DNA of 64,000 nucleotides from Parasitella parasitica (lineage: Eukaryota > Mucoromycota > Mucoromycetes > Mucorales > Mucoraceae), in NCBI GenBank assembly GCA_025201805.1, contig MU619246.1, forward strand, positions 87,519 through 151,518, given 5' to 3'. The notes below the pieces were generated by a model that did no database searches, had not been told where the DNA came from, and was given only the letters and a program-made list of their open reading frames with translations. Below are positions 55,742 to 64,000 of the stretch, one piece after another (position 1 is the stretch's first letter; every line of letters begins with the position of its first letter). The translations under genes and the position numbers were made by a program.

Positions 55742-56307
55742 ATGTACTCTACAACCAAACGATTTCCTGCTTCCTGTAGGTTCTTTACTCAAGGAAACTG
55801 CAGGGCAGGAAAAGACTGTCATTTTTCCCATATATTGCCGTTTAATGGAACTTCAAACAGCACGACGCATTCTGCGATCTTAGAAGGTAATGGCGTGGAA
55901 TCACCAGCGCAAGACTTGAACTCGATACAAAAGGCGATTAGAAATCTAGAGATAGGACAGCTGGAAAAGAAATACTCTGCGTTCTTCCAGAGTACAACAG
56001 AAGATGTCTTGAATACAATGATTGATCTATTATTGCCCCTGGAAGACAAGCAGGATTTGAAGGTGCAGCTTGTCATTCCATACAACTATCCAGACACACA
56101 ATGCACGCTGCAGATTAAAAATGGCAACATGACGACGGAAACAAAGAGGTATTTCGCATTGTCGTGAGGCATGAGCTAGTAACTAACACGGCACATTTCA
56201 GCGACATACAAGCTGCTTTCGAAGACTACGAATGGCATCAAATGCGACACAAAACCTTGGTTCAGCAGCTGGACTGGCTAACCACCCATTTCAATAATTT
56301 GAAATAA
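55742..56307 (+). CDS. CCCH zinc-finger protein with RWD-like domain
   Basis: Exons 55742-56148 and 56202-56307; 170 aa. The protein starts MYSTTKRFPAS and immediately has a C-x7-C-x5-C-x3-H finger (CRFFTQGNCRAGKDCHFSH), the RNA-binding type in many mRNA-processing and decay factors. After a polar linker, LEKKYSAFFQSTTEDVL precedes VQLVIPYNYPDTQC, which has the YP turn of RWD/UBC-like domains; the second exon ends in a long helix (EWHQMRHKTLVQQLDWL). The intron (53 nt) has a clear ACTAAC branch point. A short upstream extension in frame lacks features, so the ATG before the finger was used. Biological role unknown. It converges on the uS3m gene with 46 bp between stops. Confidence 0.75.
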
Positions 56308-56353
56308 ACATTCGTCCCTTTTTTTTATTCTCTACATGTGTATACTTTTTTTT

Positions 56354-57139
56354 TTAAAGTTTTGCCAAAGGAGCAGCACTCTTTTCAAGACCTTTTTTGC
56401 CTAATTTTGCCATGGCATTCACACCAAATAGTGCAGAAGCAATCCAGACTTTGACCGTGATACTGCCGTTTTTATTCGCAAATGAATGGCGTCCAACGTC
56501 AACCAAAGACTTGTGGCTAGTAAACTGAAAAGTACCCAATGATTTGCGTAATACCTGTGTCCTTGAAGCACCTTTTCTACGTCCAAGACGGCCTGAAACT
56601 TCGTATTTGATACCCTGAATAGCCGATGTCAATTGTCCATTTGACACTTGAGGCAATAAACTGTTCCATTGGACTGCAAAAGGCATGTTGTGAGGGAGAG
56701 GCGGTTTGACCAATGGCACTCCCTTCATGAATCGACGAGTCAATTGAGACCATCCGATTCTTTCAGAGTTGATTGTTAGATATTGTGCTAAAATCTCGGC
56801 ATTCATGTAGGGATAGTGAACTTGTATGAAACGCAGATCGACAAATTTACCGGGATAAAGTGATGTGATTAGTTTTTCCAGAGGTTCTAGTGTGAAATCT
56901 GCAGCGCGCCCAAATGTAGGATCAGTGTAATAGTAAAGCTGAATAGTAACCTTTGAAGGAGAATGTCGAATGGCAGGGGTTGATGTCAAGTGTTTCTGAA
57001 AGAAATGCTTTAATGCGGCCTTGGTTCCTCCGTCTTTCTCCCACATAATGTTGTTACGAGTATTGCGAGAAAAACAATACACTGATGTATCCCAGTCTTG
57101 CTTACCCTTCAAACTAAGCGCTTTGATACTCTTTGACAT
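56354..57139 (-). CDS. Nuclear-encoded mitochondrial small-subunit ribosomal protein uS3m
   Basis: Intronless, 261 aa. The C-terminal half has the S3 signature IKYEVSGRLGRRKGASRT followed by VDVGRHSFANKNGSITVKVW (bacterial/mitochondrial pattern G.kv.vsGRL.G...ar......G..p......iDyg...a.t..G.iGvKvWI). The N-terminal half shows NIMWEKDGGTKAALKHFF and a region rich in aromatic and basic residues as in fungal Rps3/Var1. It lacks the glutamine/charged insert of cytosolic uS3 and begins MSKSIKALSLKGKQDWD, which is only weakly like a presequence. In many fungi this gene is mitochondrial; here introns, flanking nuclear genes and standard code show a nuclear location. Mitochondrial targeting is inferred. 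Confidence 0.75.
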   Translation of the reverse strand: MSKSIKALSLKGKQDWDTSVYCFSRNTRNNIMWEKDGGTKAALKHFFQKHLTSTPAIRHSPSKVTIQLYYYTDPTFGRAADFTLEPLEKLITSLYPGKFVDLRFIQVHYPYMNAEILAQYLTINSERIGWSQLTRRFMKGVPLVKPPLPHNMPFAVQWNSLLPQVSNGQLTSAIQGIKYEVSGRLGRRKGASRTQVLRKSLGTFQFTSHKSLVDVGRHSFANKNGSITVKVWIASALFGVNAMAKLGKKGLEKSAAPLAKL

Positions 57140-58666
57140 TTTTTTTGCTGGTGTAAAGAAAAACAAAAAAAAAGCGCAACCCCTCCTTTAACCCCCTCCC
57201 CTCATCAGCCATCATTAGGCCTGATTAAAGTGGAGAGTTAATTGCTAGGGATTGGACCCTAATCAAGTCACTGGGCGGTAGACCAACATGTCAACCTTGC
57301 AACACAGTGTTAGTCATATTTCTGCAGCTACTTGAGATACATTCATTAGTATATAATTTCAATACATACAAGACTACTATGTGAATCAACGCATTGCCTT
57401 CTTTTACAGTTGCAATAAAACATCAAATGAAAAAAAAATATGTTTGAGTGACGATGACCACTGCTCTTTACTAACTAATAAATCAGGGATTTTATAATAA
57501 AGATGGCAGAAGGACATTTTTCTTGACTATTTACTCGATTAATATCCTTTATCAAATTAATTATTCTGGTGTATGCTCTCTGACAGCAAAGAAATTATTA
57601 AATATATTCCACTGAATGTAACTAATATTAGTGATTTATAAATCTTTAATAGTGCAGTAGATGATAGAATTTCTTCTTTATGTTCAGTTTAAACATGCTT
57701 GTTATACAAGAGAACATAGTAAAACATTTTCTATAAAGTGCCATAACCAAACCATATTCTGTTAAGATTCAATTGAGCTACCTCACTGATTGAAAAAAAG
57801 AAGTAAACATTCACTTATATTTGATATTTTAAACAAAAGTTATGGCCTAGCATAAGTACACTCTTTTTATCGTAGCGAAAGCAAGATATGAAAAACAGAT
57901 GTAAAGGTTGTTTAATCAAGATACTTGGTACGTTGATCTAATAAGATTTTGCCATAGCAAAGCCAAGATCTGAAAATGAGAACTTGTTTAGAAGCATTTC
58001 TCGAGAGAATCAGCCAGCAGGGCGACGCTTTTATCGAATGTAGCAATATTAAACGGCCAAAGTCATACTGTAGTATCGTATGCAGCTAACTACAGCCGAA
58101 AGCAGACAGCATGATAAATGAAGAGGCCACCAGAATCCATGAATATCTGGAGTCAAGAAAAAAACTTCAGAAGATACCCAGGCCTCATTGATGATCGAAA
58201 ATAAAGTTAATTGTAGATATTGGAATACTCGCTGAAGGCAAAGAATTATAATATAAGCGACTTTTGATTGTTTGGCATTTTCAAACTTTCTAACGTAAGG
58301 TGACATAAGTTACTTTATTTAGGATGTATTAATCCATTGGTATTTATGATTATCATATCTCTCTGGACTCCCTATTCTCGCTAGTTTTACATAGTAGATA
58401 TAACGCTTAGCCTTATGTGAAGCATTCTCAGGCCTTAAAAGACAAGTGTAATCTTGGTATAGTTGTCTAGTAAGTTAATAATAAAAACCATGCTCTTCGA
58501 GAATTCAAGAGTACAGTGCCCAACCTAACTTGAGCTCTTTGTCTTTTCGACCTAAAATGTGTATCCTTATAAATATTATATTACTCAAAGTATTCAAGTA
58601 AAAAGAAAAGGAGATTGATGGGGATATTTTATACAAATAATATATGCTAGCTTTTTTTTTTATCGT
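57140..58666. other. Intergenic, 1.5 kb, no gene recognised
   Basis: AT-rich. A minus frame at 58306-58049 is hydrophobic (for example PDIHGFWWPLHLSCC) with an ATG but no partner exons or family match. The left part should contain the uS3m promoter, with a C-rich AACCCCTCCTTTAACCCC near 57178. Confidence 0.5.
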
Positions 58667-60052
58667 CTATTTTGAAGCAATTCTTTCTTGATAACGAACC
58701 CAACCATAATATCCTGATCCAATTAAAGCCAAGAAGATGCCCAGACCATTCTAAAACAGCAAATTTAAAATTAATGAAAAAAATGATCGCCCGTTTAAAA
58801 CTCTTACCAAACCAGAAATTGGATTTTGGAAGATCATAGCTGCTAATACAGTTTGAACACAGGACTAAAAATAGGATTTTAGATATAGTATATGTAGTAT
58901 ACGTAAAAGCATAGATCTACCTTTGCAGTGCCACTGATAGTGTTTGTCAAAGCGGATGTATACTTGACCTGCAAGAACATGGCGATATTGATACCAAAAC
59001 CGGTAATACCAGTTATGGTCTACTTTATACGTGAGTGGAACTTGCATACCTTGTTGGATCGCCAAAACTTACCATTAACACCCAGAAGTTGAAAGAATAA
59101 ATGATGTCAGACGTAGATACGATTTCGCCAATTTCACCGGAGAACAACAAGAGAGGGGAAAGGAAAATGATGGCAAGCGTTGTGTTGTAATGAAGCAGTT
59201 TCCTGAATAGATTCGGGTTGATAAAATTGTAACAAGATCAAGTCGAAAAAAAAAAGGTTACCATTGATTATTATCCACAGCTGCCAAAGTCTTTTGGACA
59301 TAGATGCCGTAAAGCGCAACAAAGGCAGAAGAACCGACACCGTACACAACACCAGCCCAAGAAAAGTTGATTTCGCCGTACGAACCGATAACAAAACCCA
59401 AAAATACGACAAAACAGGCAACCAAAGCAGGTGCAGATGTCTTTTTTCCAAGGATCACATAGGTAAACAGAATCGTGAAATTGATAGACAATGATCTGGC
59501 AACCTACGCGGCATCATTAGCACGTTTGTGGCGACACATCCCACAGACAAACTTACTTGATAAAAGGTAACTTCGACGTATTTCAAGCACAAATTATTCA
59601 AAACCAACATGCCAACATAGACAAAAGTCAAAGGTGCAACCCTCTTGGCAACAATCATGTTGAATTCATAAGGTGGAATGATACTAAGGAGCTTGTTGCT
59701 ACATGAGAGGAAAAGAGAGAGACAACTCAGTCCATGTAGCCCTCTATGTTTCCTTTTTGCTTTTTCCTTACCTTTTACCAAGTTGGGCCCATACTAACAA
59801 GACAACCAGAGCTACAACAAGCTGATACCAAGTGACAAAGAGGGCATATGGAAATTCGCTTGATCCACTGAGGATGATCTTGTTCAAAAACACCACCGAA
59901 AGGGAGATAACGAAATAAAAACTCACGACGGCAGCAATGAGCGGGAGGGGATGTTGCTTCTCTCTGGCTTGAACGGGTGCAGGCAAGAAGGGTTCTTCGC
60001 TATCATCCATGTCCTTGCGGTTCATTTGAATATCATTATTTGAAGAGCTCAT
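58667..60052 (-). CDS. Golgi nucleotide-sugar transporter, GDP-fucose type (SLC35C1-like)
   Basis: Ten-helix drug/metabolite-superfamily antiporter that carries nucleotide sugar into the Golgi. Exons on the minus strand: 60052-59772, 59698-59557, 59503-59262, 59202-59073, 59019-58921, 58864-58808, 58750-58667; 344 aa. SLC35C1 marks: LNKIILS in helix 1, ALFVTWYQ, NNLCLKYVEVTFYQVARSL (NL.L.yV.vaFY.vgRSl), GEINFSWAGVVYGVGSS, AIYxKK-like GIYVQKTL, VKYTSALTNTISGTAK (the FTSPLTHNVSGTAK motif) and a VRYQERIAS tail. Mucorales cell walls contain L-fucose polymers, which fits, but other GDP/UDP-sugars are not excluded. Exon borders fall in loops and all phases close. Divergent from top3. Confidence 0.87.
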
Positions 60053-60233
60053 TTCGGCTGGTTTCTAGGAAAGAGGGAGGAAGAGAGAGAGAGAGACAAA
60101 AAAAAAAGGGGGGGGGGATCCCTTAAATAGAAAATCATTCAGCCCCCTCTCCTCGCATCGCATCGTGTGGCGCCCATTCAAACTGGCAAGATGTCTGTGT
60201 CAAAGATTTTTCGCCTTTTCGTCCAGCATTGAA
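60053..60233. promoter_or_regulatory. Shared divergent promoter, GDP-fucose transporter / top3
   Basis: Only 181 bp separate the two start codons, so both promoters and leaders must lie here. It contains a purine tract with AGAGAGAGAGAGA and GGGGGGGG near 60080-60117 and CGCATCGCATCGTG near 60155. No TATA box is evident in either orientation. Confidence 0.55.
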
Positions 60234-62500
60234 ATGCGTGTATTATGTATCGCTGAGAAGCCTAGTGCAGCAAAGTCGATCGCTGAAATATTATCCGGAA
60301 ACCAGTTTTCGACGGTAATGTAGCATATTTTCTAGTGAATATCCAGTGCATCTAAACCAAAATCCAATGTGTATAGAGACCGTCTACTGATTGCAATGTC
60401 AAGAACTACGATTTTACCTACAACTTGAATAACACCCCCACGAGATTCACAATGACAGCCGTCAAAGGACATCTAATGCAGCTGCATTTTGAAGGCGATA
60501 TAGATAAGAATTGGAAAGATTTTGCATTGGAAGATCTATTCCATGTGCCTTTAAGAAAAACCGTAATACAAGCGAGTATAGCCTTGTCAAACAACATTCG
60601 ACAGCAGATTAGAGACAACGATGTATTGTTTATATGGACGGATTGTGATCGAGAGGGTGAAGCCATTGGCGGTGATATCGCTGACATATGCAGAGAACAT
60701 AACCCCAGAATCCAGGTATGGCGAGCTAGATTTTCCACCATGCAACCAAACGAAATACATCGCGCTGCGCAAAACCATGCGCTGCTTGACATACGACAAG
60801 TTGAAGCTGTGAGAATTCGATCAGAGTTAGATCTTCGTATTGGCGCAGCCTTTACTCGATTGCAAACTATGCAGCTTAAGCCCTTTTTCGTTGCAAACCC
60901 TCGAAAAGTGATCAGCTACGGCAGCTGTCAATTCCCAACGCTTGGCTTTGTGGTGGATCGATACCAGCAGATTCAAAATTTCATCTCTGAGGAATTTTGG
61001 AAAATCGTCTTGTCCTATGTCCACCGTCGAGACGATGGCACAGAATTGGTTACGTTTTTCAACTGGAGAAGAGAGCATTTATTCGACCAGTGGGCCTGTT
61101 TTGTCTTGTACGAAATATGCTTTGAGAAAAAGATCGCGACTGTGACCAAAGTCAAATCAAAGCAAACATCAAAATGGAAGCCGTTGCCACTGACCACTGT
61201 TGAATTGCAAAAGGTCGCCTGTCGTGTTCTTCGCATGTCTGGCGCCCAGATCATGAGCATTGCAGAAAAGCTATACACAGAGGGCTTGATCAGTTACCCG
61301 AGAACAGAAACAGATCAGTTCGACCCAGACTTTGATTTCATGTCCTTGATAAATATGCAGACGCAAGATCCAAACTGGGGTCAGTTTGCTCAGCTGTAAG
61401 TCTGCTTAGGGTTTTGAGTTATAGACAAGTGTCCACCACTAAACTCGTATGTTAGTTTACGAGATGGCGAATTTGAGCGGCCTCGTAACGGAAAAAACAA
61501 TGACAAAGCCCATCCACCCATCCACCCTACAAAATACATGAAAACTAGCATATCTTTTGACGAAAAACGAGTTTACGAGTTCATTGTTCGTAGATTTTTG
61601 GGTTGCTGCTGGAAAAACGCCGTGGGACACGAAACTATTGTAGAAGTCAATATGGACACCGAGTATTTCGACGCAAAGGGCCTCGTTATCTTGGAAAGAA
61701 ATTACCTGGAGGTGTATACATACGATAGGTGGACGGGCAACCAGATACCCGACTTTGTGGAAGGAGACGAGTTCATTCCAGACACCCTCAAAGTCGAATC
61801 AGGACATACAACAGCGCCGCAGCTATTGACAGAACCTGACCTTATTAGCATGATGGAAAAAAATGAGATTGGCACCGATGCTACTATTGCAGACCATATT
61901 CAGAAGATCATAGACAGGAAATATGTCTACAAGGAGAATCAATATTTTAAACCCTTGACATTGGGCATCGCTTTGATCCTGGGCTATGATCAAATAGGTT
62001 TTGAAACAAGCTTAAGTAAACCATTTTTGCGAAGGAAGGTAAGTAGACGAAAAAAAAAAAAAAATCGCAACATGTGGCTATACGTTAAGTGATACACGTA
62101 GATGGAGTCAGATCTTAAATCTATTTGCGATGGAAATTTCAACAAAGACCAAGTACTTTCAAGAAGTATTTATAGTTACAAGGAGATGTTTTTACGTACT
62201 GTTGAAGAGTTCTCCAAAATCAGAGCATCTATGGATCGACACTTTAGAGAAGACGAGGATTCCAGCCGCAATACTGGGGGCTATGACGATGGCAGTAGTG
62301 GCTATGGCGGAGATCCTCAAGGTGGTGGTGGCCATGGAAGCGGTCGTGGTAGCCGTGGAGGCAGAGGTAGCCGTGGAGGCAGAGGTAGCCGTGGAGGCAG
62401 AGGCGGTCGTGGAGGAGGAGGCGGCCGTGGAGGCAGAGGTGGCCATGGAGGAGGAGGTGATGGCCATGGATTTGAAAGAGGAAATGTCAATAATGGCTGA
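60234..62500 (+). CDS. top3: DNA topoisomerase III (type IA)
   Basis: Single-strand passage enzyme acting with a RecQ helicase and Rmi1 to dissolve Holliday junctions. Exons 60234-60314, 60377-61395, 61456-62038, 62102-62500; 693 aa. Toprim domain: MRVLCIAEKPSAAKSIAEIL and WTDCDREGEAIGGDI with the metal-binding acidic residues. Active site GLISYPRTETDQF contains the catalytic tyrosine. HPPIHPT and EIGTDATIADHI are further type IA motifs. The C-terminus turns into an 80-residue Gly/Arg (RGG) tail encoded partly by an 18-bp repeat, ending NVNNG*. The two GRF zinc fingers that normally end TOP3-alpha are missing from this frame but appear in another frame 800 bp downstream. Confidence 0.95.
62348..62401 (+). 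repeat. Three tandem 18-bp units coding RGG repeats in top3
   Basis: The unit GGTAGCCGTGGAGGCAGA occurs three times in perfect tandem and translates to repeated GSRGGR. Degenerate GGN/CGN triplets continue on both sides. Confidence 0.9.
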
Positions 62501-63305
62501 GATAAAAAATAGAATAAAAAAGCGGAAAGGATATACAATTATAACTCTTTGATATTTATTCAAAGTTAAAAATGTAAGCCAAGATCCATCAAGTTGAAAG
62601 ATCTTGGATGTATTTATATAAAATATAATTGTCTGTTGTGCCTAAGACAATCCTTGTTGCCTTCGCTTCGGTCTCCGAAGTGGTACAGGCTTTCCTGCCA
62701 CGCTTTATTTTCAGTATATAATTAAGAATCTTATCTCATAATCCCCTCTTTCTCCAGATCTTTTCAAGCCACGCATTCGTAGCTAACTATGAGTAGTACT
62801 GAACAATAAGATGCCCCAGTATTTACTCAAAATCAAATTAACCAACTCGTCGAACTCGTCACCCAACAGGTCAGACAGGAAACAGAGGAACGTTACCAAG
62901 GTTGTCCATTACCTTCCTCCATCGTCAAAGAACTGGATCATTGCGCCCAAACAGACAACTTACATAAGACAGTACAAAAGTTCAGAAAGAACATTCCCAA
63001 GTATGTCAGTGAAGACTGGGTCACAGCAGAAGCCATCAATCCCAACTTCGCAAAGGATCTCCGACAGCTCAAGCACTTCATGCCGACATCCAGTGGAACA
63101 AACAATACAGTTGGGCTGTCAAAAAGGCACGTCGTCATATCACTACAAAGACTGGCACAACAATTCCGTAGATTCATTCTGAATGATAATAAAAAATGTA
63201 CAATTGTCTTTATATTTTGAATGTAAATGATGATATTTGTCATGTTCAATGTTGTTCTCAAGGACACGGTTCTTAATAAAGAAATGTCTAAATAATCCAA
63301 ATAAG
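62501..63305. other. Spacer between top3 and the GRF zinc-finger frame, holds a degenerate open frame
   Basis: 62501-62788 is AT-rich with the top3 3' flank and a CT-rich stretch near 62745. A decayed coding region (listed separately) fills 62789-63220. 63221-63305 is AT-rich. No obvious terminal inverted repeats or target-site duplication could be seen by eye. Confidence 0.5.
62789..63220 (+). pseudogene. Degenerate open frame, possibly element-derived
   Basis: ATG at 62789 reads MSSTEQ, then TAA, then 136 open codons in the same frame (DAPVFTQNQINQLVELVTQQ, later PKYVSEDWVTAEAI and FAKDLRQLK) to TGA at 63218. From about 63070 a second frame looks more protein-like (QALHADIQWNKQYSWAVKKA then ARRHITTKTG), indicating a one-base shift. 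The Gln-rich helical start and basic tryptophan-containing end recall Gag-like or element-accessory proteins of Mucorales, but no family is recognised. The nonsense codon differs from CAA by a single C-to-T change. Confidence 0.45.
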
Positions 63306-63782
63306 ATGTGTGAAAGACTGCCAGTAGTTCACATCAATGGCGATAACAACAGATGTAGAGGAAGATCATCAGCAGGGAGAAACAGTAGACGAGAATCTAA
63401 TACAACACGCTCAACTGGATCTCACAAGGATGGCCCATCAGCAGATCCTCCAAAATGCGAACATCATAAACCGATGGCCCTAAAAACTGTTGTTAAGCCT
63501 GGACCAAACAAAGGAAGAGAATTTTACAGCTGCTCAGAGAATGACCAATGCAACTCGTTTCAATGGGCAGATGAGGCGAACAGCAACAATTTTAGAAACA
63601 ATACCTCTACTGACAACAACAGTAGCAGCAATAGTAATGGAGCAGCCACGCCCTTTTGCAATTGCGGAATTCCTTCTGTTGAACGTAAAGTTCGAAAGGA
63701 CAACGCGAATAAAGGTCGTGCATTCTACTGCTGTGCAGCTGAAAAAGACAAAGCATGTGAATACTTTGCATGGGTGGACTGA
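63306..63782 (+). CDS. Twin GRF zinc-finger protein, probable detached TOP3 C-terminus
   Basis: Frame from the first ATG gives 158 aa. Residues about 1-45 are Arg/Ser-rich and disordered. Two GRF zinc fingers follow: CEHHKPMALKTVVKPGPNK then GREFYSCSENDQCNSFQWAD, and CNCGIPSVERKVRKDN then NKGRAFYCCAAEKDKACEYF with AWVD*. The GRF core (K.GpN.GR.Fy.C.......C.fF.WaD) binds single-stranded DNA; paired GRF modules at the extreme C-terminus are characteristic of TOP3-alpha. Position, strand and order directly downstream of top3 suggest that this was or still is its 3' exon. Whether it has its own promoter, or is spliced to top3 over the intervening relic, cannot be decided here. Confidence 0.75.
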   Translation: MCERLPVVHINGDNNRCRGRSSAGRNSRRESNTTRSTGSHKDGPSADPPKCEHHKPMALKTVVKPGPNKGREFYSCSENDQCNSFQWADEANSNNFRNNTSTDNNSSSNSNGAATPFCNCGIPSVERKVRKDNANKGRAFYCCAAEKDKACEYFAWVD

Positions 63783-64000
63783 TCATAAAAGTCTATCCGT
63801 ATACCCTTCTCCTTATACAACCATATATATATATATATTATATTTCAATAAATTGTATTTGTATTTTTGCTCAAGTTGTATTATATGTCTTTTTCATTTT
63901 AGTGCTAAAGTTTTGTGCGATAAACTAATCTGTTTTTTTTTTTTTTATGGGCCATGAAATTTGAGCAAGTTGCATAGATTAATTAGAAGATGCATACACA

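Noticed and set aside
62192-62563. Minus-strand Ser/Thr/Ala- and Pro-rich frames opposite the top3 tail
   Set aside because: Pure mirror images of the Gly/Arg repeat in top3.
1-64000. tRNA genes, rRNA genes and CRISPR arrays
   Set aside because: I scanned for T-loop GGTTCGA-type boxes on both strands and for regularly spaced repeats and found nothing convincing; a covariance-model scan would be decisive.

Overview
The window looks like nuclear DNA of an early-diverging filamentous fungus, most likely Mucoromycota (Mucorales type). The reasons are short GT-AG introns (mostly 45-160 nt) with CTAAC/CTAAT-like branch points, AT-rich intergenic DNA with long A/T tracts, a compact fungal gene set (ERMES subunit Mdm10, velvet protein, Rtt106, Bre1, Tma16, Met8), and a C-terminal relic of a TnpB/Fanzor-like (OrfB zinc-ribbon) protein of the kind I associate with Mucorales. 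All assignments are by eye from translated motifs; exon borders were set by joining reading frames at GT...AG, and every gene reported as intact closes in frame from ATG to stop with the exons given.

Layout. 1-4.2 kb: 3' part of an MFS monocarboxylate-type transporter, then a PKA catalytic subunit. 6.4-11.4 kb: mdm10 (+), convergent with cct1 (-), then a UEV/AKTIP-like protein (-). 12.4-14.6 kb: an HSPA12-like Hsp70 ATPase (+). 16-19.5 kb: ribosomal protein uL6 (-) and a rhodanese/TSTD2-like protein (+). 19.9-25 kb: a 780-residue coiled-coil protein (-) and ribosomal protein uL16 (-). 25.8-27.5 kb: a velvet-domain protein (-) and a broken CYSTM-type gene (+). 29-35 kb: a DUF2415 WD40 protein (-), Cdt2 (+) and an MFS transporter (-). 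36.8-40 kb: an Iml2/TTC39 protein (-) with an apparent one-base frameshift. 41-44 kb: the TnpB/Fanzor-like relic and a lineage-specific basic protein (-). 45-47.3 kb: Tma16 (-), divergent from a PlsC-type acyltransferase (+). 48.3-53.8 kb: rtt106, met8 and bre1, all +. 55.7-57.1 kb: a CCCH/RWD protein (+), convergent with a nuclear-encoded mitochondrial uS3m (-). 58.7-63.8 kb: a GDP-fucose-type transporter (-), divergent from topoisomerase III (+), followed by a degenerate open frame and a separate twin GRF zinc-finger frame that resembles the usual tail of TOP3-alpha.

There is no operon logic; neighbours are unrelated housekeeping genes, several in tight convergent pairs (46-142 bp) or divergent pairs (181-284 bp). 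Functional links are only thematic: chromatin and genome stability (Rtt106, Bre1, Top3, Cdt2), translation (uL6, uL16, Tma16, uS3m), mitochondria (Mdm10, Iml2, uS3m).

The most interesting observations are an apparent 1-nt micro-exon in the acyltransferase gene, the split between top3 and its probable GRF zinc fingers by a decayed element, a nuclear copy of mitochondrial rps3, an Asp-to-Asn change at a key Met8 position, and two fresh-looking pseudogenes. No tRNA, rRNA or CRISPR array was found.
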